DNA of 64,000 bases, from the NCBI RefSeq assembly GCF_003002025.1, contig NZ_PVZB01000014.1, forward strand, positions 186,001-250,000. The letters run 5' to 3'. Shown piece by piece: positions 44,670 to 52,709 of this stretch (positions within the stretch are counted from its first letter, which is position 1; each line of letters opens with the position of its first letter). The DNA is from Paraburkholderia sp. BL25I1N1 (GTDB lineage: Bacteria; Pseudomonadota; Gammaproteobacteria; Burkholderiales; Burkholderiaceae). The position numbers and the translations under genes are program-made. The notes beneath the pieces were generated by a model. It was given only the letters and a program-made list of their open reading frames with translations. It had not been told where the DNA came from and did not search any database.

Positions 44670-46849
44670 ACGGCCCGCCGCCCTCCTCGTTCCCCGCCTT
44701 CGACGTCTCGAAGAGCGACCGCACGGATGCGCTGACCGTCGTCGGACTGACGGTCACGTACCGGATACGCGGACGCGATCGCGAAGTGCTGCAGGACATT
44801 TCATTTCGCGTGCGGCGCGGCGAAGCGTATGGCCTGGTCGGCGAGTCCGGCTGCGGCAAGTCGACCGTCGCGATGGCGGCGCTGCGCTATCTGCCGCGCA
44901 ACGGCAAGGTGAAGGCCGGCAAGATCGTCATTGCCGGCGAGGACGTGCAGAAGCTCAACGCCGACGCGTTGCGCAACATGCGCGCGAATGCGATCTCGAT
45001 GGTCTATCAGGATCCGGGGCGCGCGCTGAACCCGTCGCTGACGATCGCACGGCAAGTCTCCGAAGCGTTCGAAGCCGCCGGCATCGCGCGCGACGAAGCC
45101 TTGCGGCGCACGCACGAGATGCTGCAGCGCGTACGCATCGCGGCGCCCGAGCGGGTGATGGAGAGTTACCCGCATCAATTGTCGGGCGGCATGCAACAGC
45201 GCGTGGTGATCGCCATGGCGCTCGCCTCGAACCCCGCGCTGCTGATTCTCGACGAGCCGACCACCGGGCTCGATGCGACCGTCGAAGCGGAAGTGCTCGA
45301 CCTCGTCGCGCAGTTGCGCAAAGAACTCGGCACGGCGGTGCTCTTCATCAGTCACAACCTCGCGGTGATCGGGAGGATGTGCGAACGCGTCGGCGTGCTT
45401 TACGCGGGCAAACTGGTCGAAGAGGGCGCGACGCAAGATGTCTTCACGCGGCCGCGACATCCCTATACGGTCGGACTGTTGCGCTGTTTGCCCACGGCCG
45501 GGCGCAGCAAGGACAGCGAGCGGCTCGACACGATCGCGGGCAGTCTGCCCTCGCCCGGTTCGGTCACGCAGGGCTGTATCTACGTGGACCGCTGCCGTCT
45601 CGCCGACGACCGCTGCCGCCGCGAAGCACCGCCGCCGTATCGCGTGAGTGCCGCGCGCGGCGATCAGATGTCGCGCTGCCATTACCACGAACGCGCGATC
45701 GAATTGCCGCGTGCGAGTGCGGAAGCTTTGCCCGAGCGCAATGGTGCGTCGATCGGCGGCAAGTCCCCTGCTCCCGTATTGCGTGCAGAAAAACTCTCGA
45801 AGACATTTCACGTATCCGGCGCTCCCCTGCGCGCGGTCGACGACGTCTCGATCGATCTCGCCAGCGGCGAAACGCTTGGCCTCGTCGGCGAATCGGGCAG
45901 CGGCAAGACGACGCTCGCCAAGCTGATGCTCGGCCTGCTTACGCCGGATGCGGGCGGCGTGCTCGAACTCGACGGCGCACCGCTCGCCGCGCGCGTTACG
46001 CGGCGCAACGCCGAGCAGGTCAAGTCGCTGCAGATCGTCTTTCAGAATCCGGACTCCGCGCTCAATCGCGCGCATTCCGTGAAACGGCTGATCGGCCGCG
46101 CGCTCTCGCGGCTCACCGCATTGCGCGGGCCGGCCATCGACGAACGGCTTGCCACGTTGACGGCCGCCGTGCGCTTGCCGGAGCGCTATCTCGGCTCACG
46201 CACGCGCCAATTGTCCGGCGGGCTCAAACAGCGTGTGGCGATTGCCCGCGCGTTTGCCGGCGAACCGCGCGTGGTGGTCTGCGACGAACCGACCTCCGCG
46301 CTCGACGTCTCCGTGCAGGCCGCGATCCTGAACCTGCTCGCCGATCTGCAACGCGAGCGCGGCGTGAGTTACGTTTTCATCTCGCACGATCTTCACGTCG
46401 TGCGCTATCTGTCGGATCGCATCGCGGTGTTGTATCTGGGCAGACTGCTGGAAATCGGACCGGCGGCCGCCGTGTTCGAAGGACCGCATCATCCTTATAC
46501 GGAAGCGTTGCTGTCCTCAGTACCGACACTCGATGGCCAAGGCGGCGCGACCCGCATCCGCCTGTCCGGCGATTTGCCGAGCGCGGCATCGCCGCCGTCC
46601 GGCTGCGTGTTTCATACACGCTGCCCGCGCAAGCTCGGCGCGATCTGCGAGCAGCAGGACCCGCCGTTCGCCGATGCCGGCGAAAGCAACGCGGCGGCGC
46701 CGTCCGCGCATCGAATCCGCTGCCACATCCCCGTCGACGAATTGCGCGCGCTGCAAACTGCGTCGCGCGACGATGCGGCAAGAGTCGCGGGCAAGGTGCC
46801 GGGCGACGGATCGGAAAACGCGCCCGAAAACGCCCGGCGTGACGAGTAG
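44666..46849 (+). CDS. ABC transporter, two fused ATP-binding domains (DppD-DppF fusion)
   Basis: A 727-residue fusion of two oligopeptide-type ATPases. The first (about residues 25-280) has GESGCGKST, LSGGMQQRVVIAMAL and LLILDEPTTGLDAT; the second (about 370-620) has GESGSGKTT, LSGGLKQRVAIARAF and VVCDEPTSALD. Each is followed by the C-terminal oligopeptide module with a Cys pattern, seen as CIYVDRCRLADDRC and CVFHTRCPRKLGAIC. Fusion ensures equal amounts of the two subunits. Completes the importer. Confidence 0.93.
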   Translation: MNGPPPSSFPAFDVSKSDRTDALTVVGLTVTYRIRGRDREVLQDISFRVRRGEAYGLVGESGCGKSTVAMAALRYLPRNGKVKAGKIVIAGEDVQKLNADALRNMRANAISMVYQDPGRALNPSLTIARQVSEAFEAAGIARDEALRRTHEMLQRVRIAAPERVMESYPHQLSGGMQQRVVIAMALASNPALLILDEPTTGLDATVEAEVLDLVAQLRKELGTAVLFISHNLAVIGRMCERVGVLYAGKLVEEGATQDVFTRPRHPYTVGLLRCLPTAGRSKDSERLDTIAGSLPSPGSVTQGCIYVDRCRLADDRCRREAPPPYRVSAARGDQMSRCHYHERAIELPRASAEALPERNGASIGGKSPAPVLRAEKLSKTFHVSGAPLRAVDDVSIDLASGETLGLVGESGSGKTTLAKLMLGLLTPDAGGVLELDGAPLAARVTRRNAEQVKSLQIVFQNPDSALNRAHSVKRLIGRALSRLTALRGPAIDERLATLTAAVRLPERYLGSRTRQLSGGLKQRVAIARAFAGEPRVVVCDEPTSALDVSVQAAILNLLADLQRERGVSYVFISHDLHVVRYLSDRIAVLYLGRLLEIGPAAAVFEGPHHPYTEALLSSVPTLDGQGGATRIRLSGDLPSAASPPSGCVFHTRCPRKLGAICEQQDPPFADAGESNAAAPSAHRIRCHIPVDELRALQTASRDDAARVAGKVPGDGSENAPENARRDE

Positions 46850-47027
46850 CACGGCCCGACGCGAATCCGGACCGCGCGTCAGGACCGCACACTTGAACCG
46901 TGAACGCGGACGTGCGCGTAGGTGGCAAAAACTCGAACAATCAGCCGCCCGTGCATGCTCGCCTGGAACCAAACCGACGCGATCGCCTCATATCAGATTC
47001 AACGTTCGATATGAGGGCACCACAAAC

Positions 47028-47519
47028 ATGCAACGAAACGTCCCCCGCTCCGCGGCGCGCGTGGCCACCGGTCTGGTGATGGCTGCGGCGCTCGGCCTCG
47101 CATCGCTCGCTCATGCGCAAACGTCGGCGCAAACATCGACGCAAACGGCACAAGCGGCACAGCCGCTCTCGCCGACGCTGTCGCAAGCCGCCCCGCCGGT
47201 CGACCCCACCTTCTCCGCGTATTCGCTCGCGCAAACCTGTAAGCAGAAAACCGACAACGTCGCGCAAGGTCAATGCGTTGGCGCGATTCGCGGCATCATC
47301 CACGGCTATCAGTATGGGGTGCTGCTCCTCGGTCAGCGCAGCGCGTTGCCCGCCAATGAAACGCAGCGCGTGTCGCTGTGCCTGCGCAACGTGCAGGTGT
47401 CGTCGATCGTCGACGAATTCGTCGCGGACGCCGGCCAGGTCAACGAGGATTCGCTCAGGCACACGCCCGCGGAAGTCGCGGTGCTCGGCTCCGTCCACAT
47501 GCACCACAGCTGCAACTGA
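47028..47519 (+). CDS. Rap1a/Tai-like exported protein
   Basis: 163 residues with a signal peptide ending in LASLAHAQ, then a Gln/Thr-rich spacer. The domain has YSLAQTCKQK, CVGAIRGIIHGYQYG and LCLRNVQVSSIVDEFV, the pattern of Rap1a/Tai proteins that neutralise type VI amidase effectors in the periplasm. Four cysteines suggest two disulfides. No effector or T6SS gene is near, so it is either an orphan immunity protein or a family member with another role. GAGGG precedes the ATG. It follows the ABC operon after about 180 bases. Confidence 0.7.
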   Translation: MQRNVPRSAARVATGLVMAAALGLASLAHAQTSAQTSTQTAQAAQPLSPTLSQAAPPVDPTFSAYSLAQTCKQKTDNVAQGQCVGAIRGIIHGYQYGVLLLGQRSALPANETQRVSLCLRNVQVSSIVDEFVADAGQVNEDSLRHTPAEVAVLGSVHMHHSCN

Positions 47520-47534
47520 CAAGGCGCGTCGCGC

Positions 47535-48380
47535 TTACAGCATTTCGAGCGGCCGCTTGCCGCGCGGCGGTTTGAAGTGAGCGTCGATAGCGGCCAGTTC
47601 ATCGGCGCCGAGTTGCAGTTGCAATGCGCCATAGTTGTCGCGCACGTGCTCGACGCGCGCCGCCTTCGGAATCGCCAACACGCCGGGCTGACGCAGCACC
47701 CACGCAAGCGCGACCTGAACCACCGAAATGCCGCGCGCGTCGGCGATATCGTCGAGCGGCGAGCGTTTCGGCAAGCGTGCGTGATCGACCGGGCTGTACG
47801 CCATGCTTGGCATCTTGCGGAAGGCGAGCCATGGCAGCAGATCGAACTCCGGCCCGCGGCGCGCCACGTTGTAGAGAATCTGATTGGTCGCGCAGGCATC
47901 GCCGCCCGGTGTGGCGACGAGTTCTTCCATGTCCTCGGTGTCGAAGTTGCTGACGCCCCAATGGCGGATCTTGCCCGCGCGGCGCAACGCCTCGAAGCCC
48001 TCGACCGTCTCCGCGAGCGGCACCGAGCCGCGCCAGTGCAGCAGATACAGATCGAGCTGATCGGTCTTCAGACGCTTGAGGCTCTGTTCGCAGGCCGCGA
48101 TCACGCCGCGCCGGCTGGCGTTGTGCGGATACACCTTGCTGACCAGAAACACGTTGTCGCGCAATCCGGCCAGCGCTTCACCGAGTAGCAATTCAGTCGC
48201 ACCGTCGCCGTACATTTCCGCCGTATCGATCAACGTCATGCCGAGTTCGATGCCGCAACGCAGCGCGTCGATCTCAGCGGCACGGCGCGCCGGCATCTCT
48301 CCCATCCCCCAAGTGCCTTGCCCCAGTTTCGGAACGCGTTCGCCGTCGGGCAGGCTTACGCTTGCGATGTCGCTCGTCAT
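47535..48380 (-). CDS. Aldo/keto reductase
   Basis: A 281-residue NADPH-dependent TIM-barrel oxidoreductase. The catalytic tetrad is recognisable: Asp and Tyr in LIDTAEMYGDGATE, Lys in FLVSKVYPHNA, His in YLLHWRGSVPL. WGVSNFDTEDMEEL and AIPKAARVEHVRDN are cofactor-site motifs. GAGGAG precedes MTSDIASVSL. It converges with the Rap1a-like gene and is divergent from the GntR-type regulator. Substrate unknown. Confidence 0.92.
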   Translation of the reverse strand: MTSDIASVSLPDGERVPKLGQGTWGMGEMPARRAAEIDALRCGIELGMTLIDTAEMYGDGATELLLGEALAGLRDNVFLVSKVYPHNASRRGVIAACEQSLKRLKTDQLDLYLLHWRGSVPLAETVEGFEALRRAGKIRHWGVSNFDTEDMEELVATPGGDACATNQILYNVARRGPEFDLLPWLAFRKMPSMAYSPVDHARLPKRSPLDDIADARGISVVQVALAWVLRQPGVLAIPKAARVEHVRDNYGALQLQLGADELAAIDAHFKPPRGKRPLEML

Positions 48381-48571
48381 GCTGACTCCTCGAAGTGGCT
48401 CAGCGGTCGGCAATATCGCTGCGCAAGCGAATGCGCGGCGCGTGCCGTGAAAAATCATAGCGACGAGTTTAGCGGTTTAACGGGCATTCGATCGGACACC
48501 AGGCAAAAGCCCGCTATAACACAGCGCGCCGATGTCATAGAATTGCCGCTTGCCCTTCTTGCGTGAGCTCC

Positions 48572-49318
48572 ATGACCTCTGCCTCGGAAGACCGCTGGCG
48601 CGACCTGCGCCCGGACCCGGAAAACGACACGCCGCTATATCTGCAACTGGCTCGCAAGCTCGGCGCCGCCATCCACGAGAACCGCTGGAACGCGGGCGAG
48701 GCGCTGCCTTCGGAGCGCGTGCTCTCCGAGGCGCTCGGCGTATCGCGCATCACCTCACGCAAGGCGATCGCCTTGCTGGTCGAGCAGGGTTTGATTCGAC
48801 GCACTCAGGGCGCGGGCAGTTTCATCACACCACGCTACGAAGATCCGCTGTCGCGTCTGTCGAGCTTTAGCGAAATGTTGCGCCGACGCGGTTTCACGCC
48901 GAGTTCGAAGTGGTTGTCGCGCGAAATTTTGCCGGCCAACCGCGACGAGGTGATTCAGCTCGGCTTATCGCCGGCGGCGGCGGTGACCCGGTTGCGGCGC
49001 TTGCGAATGGCCGACGGCATCGTGATGGCCGTCGAGAATTCCACCTTCCCCGCCGCGGTGATTCCCGATCCCCAGGCGATTGGCGATTCGTTGTACACGT
49101 ATCTGGAGAATCGTGGACTGACGATTGTCCGCGCGTTGCAGCATTTTCGCGCGGTGAACGCGAGCGAGGAAATCGCGCAGCAAATGAGCATCGCGCCGAA
49201 CGAGGCGCTGTTGTTGATCACGCGCGTGGGCTACACCGCCGATCAGCGCGCGATCGAGTTGACCGATACGTACTGCCGTAACGATTACTACGACTTCGTG
49301 GCGGAGTTGAGGAAATAG
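48572..49318 (+). CDS. GntR-family transcriptional regulator with UTRA domain (HutC subfamily)
   Basis: 248 residues. The N-terminal winged helix (TPLYLQLARKLGAAIHENRW; ALPSERVLSEALGVSRITSRKAI; GLIRRTQGAGSFI) is followed by a UTRA ligand domain (SRLSSFSEMLRRRGFTP; AVTRLRRLRMADG; YRNDYYDFVAEL-like end). A GTG three codons upstream is an alternative start. It is divergent from the aldo/keto reductase gene and convergent with the CoA transferase gene. The effector is unknown; amino-sugar or histidine-type ligands are known for the subfamily. Confidence 0.9.
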   Translation: MTSASEDRWRDLRPDPENDTPLYLQLARKLGAAIHENRWNAGEALPSERVLSEALGVSRITSRKAIALLVEQGLIRRTQGAGSFITPRYEDPLSRLSSFSEMLRRRGFTPSSKWLSREILPANRDEVIQLGLSPAAAVTRLRRLRMADGIVMAVENSTFPAAVIPDPQAIGDSLYTYLENRGLTIVRALQHFRAVNASEEIAQQMSIAPNEALLLITRVGYTADQRAIELTDTYCRNDYYDFVAELRK

Positions 49319-49400
49319 ATGGCCTTCTGCGCTGTGCGCGGGGCGTGCGTTGGTTGTGTGTCGGCACACGCCTCGCCGCAGGCCAGCTGACCTGAAGTCC

Positions 49401-50792
49401 TCACGTCCACGTAGCCTCATGGGCGCCTATTCGGGCCGGCGGCAGCGCGAAGTAAGCAGGCGTCTTGTCCAAAGCCTCAGCCGGCTGCACGGCTAGCACG
49501 CGCCCGAACTCCGACTCCACTGTCGCAAGGCAATCGCGCACGTCGTCGAGCGTGACGTCGGGCGCTTGCCAGCCATCGGCAATCTGCCCGAACGATTGCA
49601 GCCACCGGCCCGTTTGCGCGAGCGAGACGCGCACATGCCAGCTTCCACCTTCGGTAGCCCGCCGCGCCAATGCGACCATCGCGCCAAATGCCGCGAGATA
49701 ACCGGTCGCATGATCCAGCGCCTGACACGGCAAATGCTTCGGCTCGTTCCACCCCGCCGCCTGCCGCTCGGTGAAGGCGATTCCGCTTGCCGACTGCACC
49801 AGACTATCGAACCCACGCCGTTGCGCCCACGGCCCTTCGTGCCCATACGCCGACACCGAAACGTAGACGATCCCTGGCCGCACACGCGCCAGTTCCTCCG
49901 GACCGAAACCGCGTGCGGCCAGCGCTCCCGGGCGATATGCCTGCAGGAATACATCGGCGTCGGCGACCAGGCCGCGCAACATCTCACGCCCCGCCGCGTC
50001 GCGCAGATCGGCGAGAGCCGACCGCTTGCCACGTCCGTTGTCGATCACCAGCGGCGCGATGTTCGGCAGATGCGGTCCGTTGATCATCAATACGTCGGCG
50101 CCATGCTGCGCGAGCGCCCGCCCGGCCACCGGCCCGGCAATGATGCGCGACAGATCCAGCACGCGTACTCCCGCCAGCGGCCGCTCCGCGCCGCGCTCGC
50201 GCGGCGGCTCGGCCGGCGCGTCGCCGATACGCTCGATTTCGAAGAGCGGCAAGCCCGCGATGGCTTTCGCCTGATCGAGCGCGGCCCACTCGTCGGGCGT
50301 GCGAATCAACGCCGCGCAGAGGCCGGCGTCAGCGAGCGTCTGGTCGAGCGTCGCGCCGTCCCAGTTGCGAATCGCGGCGGCCACGGCAACAGGATCGTTC
50401 TCGCAACCGAGTATCTGCAATACGCCCCGCAGGTGATGCGCGAAATTCGTATGGAGTTGAATCCAGCGCCCGTCGCGTGTCTCATAGAAACCCATCACCG
50501 GATCGCGCAAGGCGGGCGGCGGCCCGTCGTCGACACGCAGATAGCGCTCGCTGCGAAACGACGCCAGCGCGCGCCGCATCTCCACCGTCACGTGCTGCCT
50601 GTGCCCCGTGCGCAGGCGCTGATAGTCGGCTGCCGCAAGACCGGTCGCGGCGATGCTCGCCGAGGCCAGGCTGCCGACCCGGTAGATCGACGGCAAGCCT
50701 GGATCAGCGCCGGTCAGCGTCACGGAACGCAGCGCGGTTGGGTCGCATCCGGCGAGGGTCCAGATGTGTTTGAGAGCGAGTTCAGGTGTCAT
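49401..50792 (-). CDS. Family III CoA transferase (CaiB/BaiF)
   Basis: 463 residues. The family motif VRVLDLSRIIAGPVAGRALAQHGADVLMI sits in the middle at about residue 210 instead of near the N-terminus, preceded by a second related half (GFYETRDGRWIQLHTNF), so the order of the fold halves looks permuted or partly duplicated. The catalytic Asp is expected in the segment VFLQAYRPGALAARG region or NGRGKRS vicinity; I cannot pin it. AAGGA lies before the ATG. It is divergent from the HTH-citrate synthase, with palindromes between them, suggesting a shared acyl-CoA pathway. Confidence 0.88.
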   Translation of the reverse strand: MTPELALKHIWTLAGCDPTALRSVTLTGADPGLPSIYRVGSLASASIAATGLAAADYQRLRTGHRQHVTVEMRRALASFRSERYLRVDDGPPPALRDPVMGFYETRDGRWIQLHTNFAHHLRGVLQILGCENDPVAVAAAIRNWDGATLDQTLADAGLCAALIRTPDEWAALDQAKAIAGLPLFEIERIGDAPAEPPRERGAERPLAGVRVLDLSRIIAGPVAGRALAQHGADVLMINGPHLPNIAPLVIDNGRGKRSALADLRDAAGREMLRGLVADADVFLQAYRPGALAARGFGPEELARVRPGIVYVSVSAYGHEGPWAQRRGFDSLVQSASGIAFTERQAAGWNEPKHLPCQALDHATGYLAAFGAMVALARRATEGGSWHVRVSLAQTGRWLQSFGQIADGWQAPDVTLDDVRDCLATVESEFGRVLAVQPAEALDKTPAYFALPPARIGAHEATWT

Positions 50793-50848
50793 GTCGTCCT
50801 TGGCGAAGCAGGAGGAGGTGAACCGAGTCTAGAATTTCGCCCCGCCGC

Positions 50849-50885
50849 AATCAATCTTGATTATGATAATCAATATATATTGATT
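50849..50885. promoter_or_regulatory. Paired palindromic operators between CoA transferase and HTH-citrate synthase genes
   Basis: Two palindromes share half-sites AATCAA/TTGATT: AATCAA-TC-TTGATT (50849-50862) and AATCAATATATATTGATT (50868-50885). Their centres are 21 bp apart, two helical turns. A third, GATTAT-G-ATAATC (50859-50871), overlaps both. The region is strongly AT-rich in a GC-rich setting. Confidence 0.65.
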
Positions 50886-50927
50886 TCTTCGGTTTGCGCT
50901 TCTTTCCATGCCGACTCATGCCGACCC

Positions 50928-52169
50928 ATGCCAACCTCTAACGCCATGACCGCTGCTGAAGCCGCCGCTGCGCTCGGCATCAGCTTGCCCACGCTGTACG
51001 CTTATGTGAGCCGGGGCATGCTGAGCTCGTCGCCGGATGCGCAGGGCAAGCATCGTCTCTACGACGCGGGCGAAGTGCGGCGCCTCGCGCGCCGCAAGGA
51101 AGACGGCAAGCGCGCGGGCAAGGTCGCGCAGAAGGTGCTGGACTGGGGCGTGCCTGTGCTCGAATCGTCCATCACGCTGGTCGCCGACGGACGCCTGCTA
51201 TATCGCGGGCACGATGCGATGGAACTGGCGCAAAGCGCATCGCTCGAGGACGTCGCGGCGCTGCTGTGGGAATGCAGCACACGGCGCATTACCGACGCGC
51301 CGGCCGTGCCGTTCGCCAACGCTCAATGGGCCGCGTGGCTCAAGCTGTGGGGCGACAGTACGCCGCTCGATCGCGCGCTCGTGCTGCTGCCGGCCGCAGC
51401 GGCGCAAATGCCGCGCGTGTGGGCACTCGGCCGCGATGCGCAACTCGATACAGCCTGCGCCGTCATGCGGCTGCTGGCTGCCGCGATGATCTCGGCGGCG
51501 CCGTCGAACGAGCCGCTGCATCGGCAACTGGCTTTAGCGTGGCATGTGCGTAACCGCCAGCAGGCCGGCTTGCTGCGCGCGGCGCTGGTGGCCTGCGCGG
51601 ACCATGAGTTGAATGCGTCCACCTTCACGGTGCGCTGCATCACGTCGACGGGCACGCATCTGTTCGGCGCGGTGGCGGGAGGTCTCGCGGCGTTGTCGGG
51701 CCCGCGGCATGGCGGCGAAACAGTGCGCATCGCCGCGCTGCTCGAAGAAGCCTCGCGCGCGCCCGATCTCGACCGCTATCTGGCGAACCGCCTCGCGCGC
51801 GTCGAACATGGCGCGCACGGGCCGGTGCTGTCGGGCTTCGGTCATCCGCTGTATCCGGACGGCGACCCGCGGGCGCGGCTGTTGTTCGCCATGCTCGCCG
51901 ACTGCGCGCCGGCGCGTTCACCGTTGCCTGAAGTGCTTCGATTGGCGCGCACGGTGCGCGATACGACCGGCGCGGAGCCGACCGTGGACTTCGCGCTTGC
52001 CGCCATCGAGCGAGTGCTGGGGTTGCCGGCGGGCGCCGCGTTTACGCTGTTCGCGGTCGGCCGGGTGGTCGGCTGGATTGCGCACGCCATGGAACAGACG
52101 CGCGACGGCCGCCTGATCCGGCCGCGCGCGCGTTACATCGGGGAATATGAAGCTGCCGGGCCGAACTGA
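50928..52169 (+). CDS. Citrate synthase family protein with N-terminal helix-turn-helix domain
   Basis: 413 residues. Residues about 7-50 form a MerR/excisionase-like HTH (AAAALGISLPTLYAYVSRGM; a wing at GKHRLYDAGEVRRLARRK). Residues 65-413 form a citrate synthase fold with the catalytic set in SGPRHGGE, GFGHPLYPDGDP and TVDFALAA, and RVVGWIAHAMEQ at the CoA site. It could condense an acyl-CoA with a 2-oxo acid. A DNA-binding enzyme could also regulate its own promoter. The start is one of three ATGs that stand 10 bases apart in three frames; this one is in frame, and an ATG six codons later is possible. Confidence 0.85.
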   Translation: MPTSNAMTAAEAAAALGISLPTLYAYVSRGMLSSSPDAQGKHRLYDAGEVRRLARRKEDGKRAGKVAQKVLDWGVPVLESSITLVADGRLLYRGHDAMELAQSASLEDVAALLWECSTRRITDAPAVPFANAQWAAWLKLWGDSTPLDRALVLLPAAAAQMPRVWALGRDAQLDTACAVMRLLAAAMISAAPSNEPLHRQLALAWHVRNRQQAGLLRAALVACADHELNASTFTVRCITSTGTHLFGAVAGGLAALSGPRHGGETVRIAALLEEASRAPDLDRYLANRLARVEHGAHGPVLSGFGHPLYPDGDPRARLLFAMLADCAPARSPLPEVLRLARTVRDTTGAEPTVDFALAAIERVLGLPAGAAFTLFAVGRVVGWIAHAMEQTRDGRLIRPRARYIGEYEAAGPN

Positions 52170-52206
52170 GACGCTACAGACCCGGCTGGATAAGCCTGGC
52201 GATTCG

Positions 52207-52512
52207 TCAGGCCGCGCCGAGCCAGCGCGGCAGCCAGTTCAACACTGGCGAGCCTGAAATCGGCTTCGTTGCGGTGCGCTCGGAGCCGCTCGCCAGCGCA
52301 AAGCGCGCGCCGGCCTGACCCGCGCTGATCCACGCCACTGCGCGGCGCGGCAGTTCGATCGACTGGCCGGTCGCGAGCCAGTGATCCTCGCTGTCGCCCT
52401 CGATGGTCAGCCAGATCTCGCCCGAGATGACCTTGAAGATCGACGGACGCGCGACACGCCAGGCCGTCGCGGGCTCGTCATGTTCCAATTCGAAAATCCG
52501 GACTTCACGCAT
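52207..52512 (-). CDS. DUF2917 family small protein
   Basis: 101 residues. REVRIFELEHDEPATAWRV and IFKVISGEIWLTIEGDSEDHWL with QSIELPRRAVAWISA match DUF2917, a small cupin-like beta fold with no known activity. AAGGAGAG stands before the ATG. It is divergent from the MocR regulator gene, the common arrangement in which a MocR protein controls its neighbour. Confidence 0.8.
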   Translation of the reverse strand: MREVRIFELEHDEPATAWRVARPSIFKVISGEIWLTIEGDSEDHWLATGQSIELPRRAVAWISAGQAGARFALASGSERTATKPISGSPVLNWLPRWLGAA

Positions 52513-52579
52513 CGCTCTCTCCTTCAAAGAACTTTTCTGTTGTACCGATTATTGACGTGCGATGATCGGAGACCCATGC

Positions 52580-52608
52580 ACAGTTCCGAACACTTCTATC
52601 GGAACTGT
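52580..52608. promoter_or_regulatory. Inverted repeat, likely operator in the DUF2917-MocR gap
   Basis: ACAGTTCCGA-N9-TCGGAACTGT is a perfect 10-bp inverted repeat with a 9-bp spacer. Related CCGGACAGTTGG follows about 15 bp downstream. It lies between the two divergent starts, so one regulator could act on both. Confidence 0.6.
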
Positions 52609-52709
52609 TCAGTTGAAAAACCGGACAGTTGGCGCGCGCAGCCGGTTTGGTGGCGCAGAGTTCAGCCGCATCAGTCGGCGGTTCGGCGGTTCGGCGAAGG
52701 AAGATTCTC

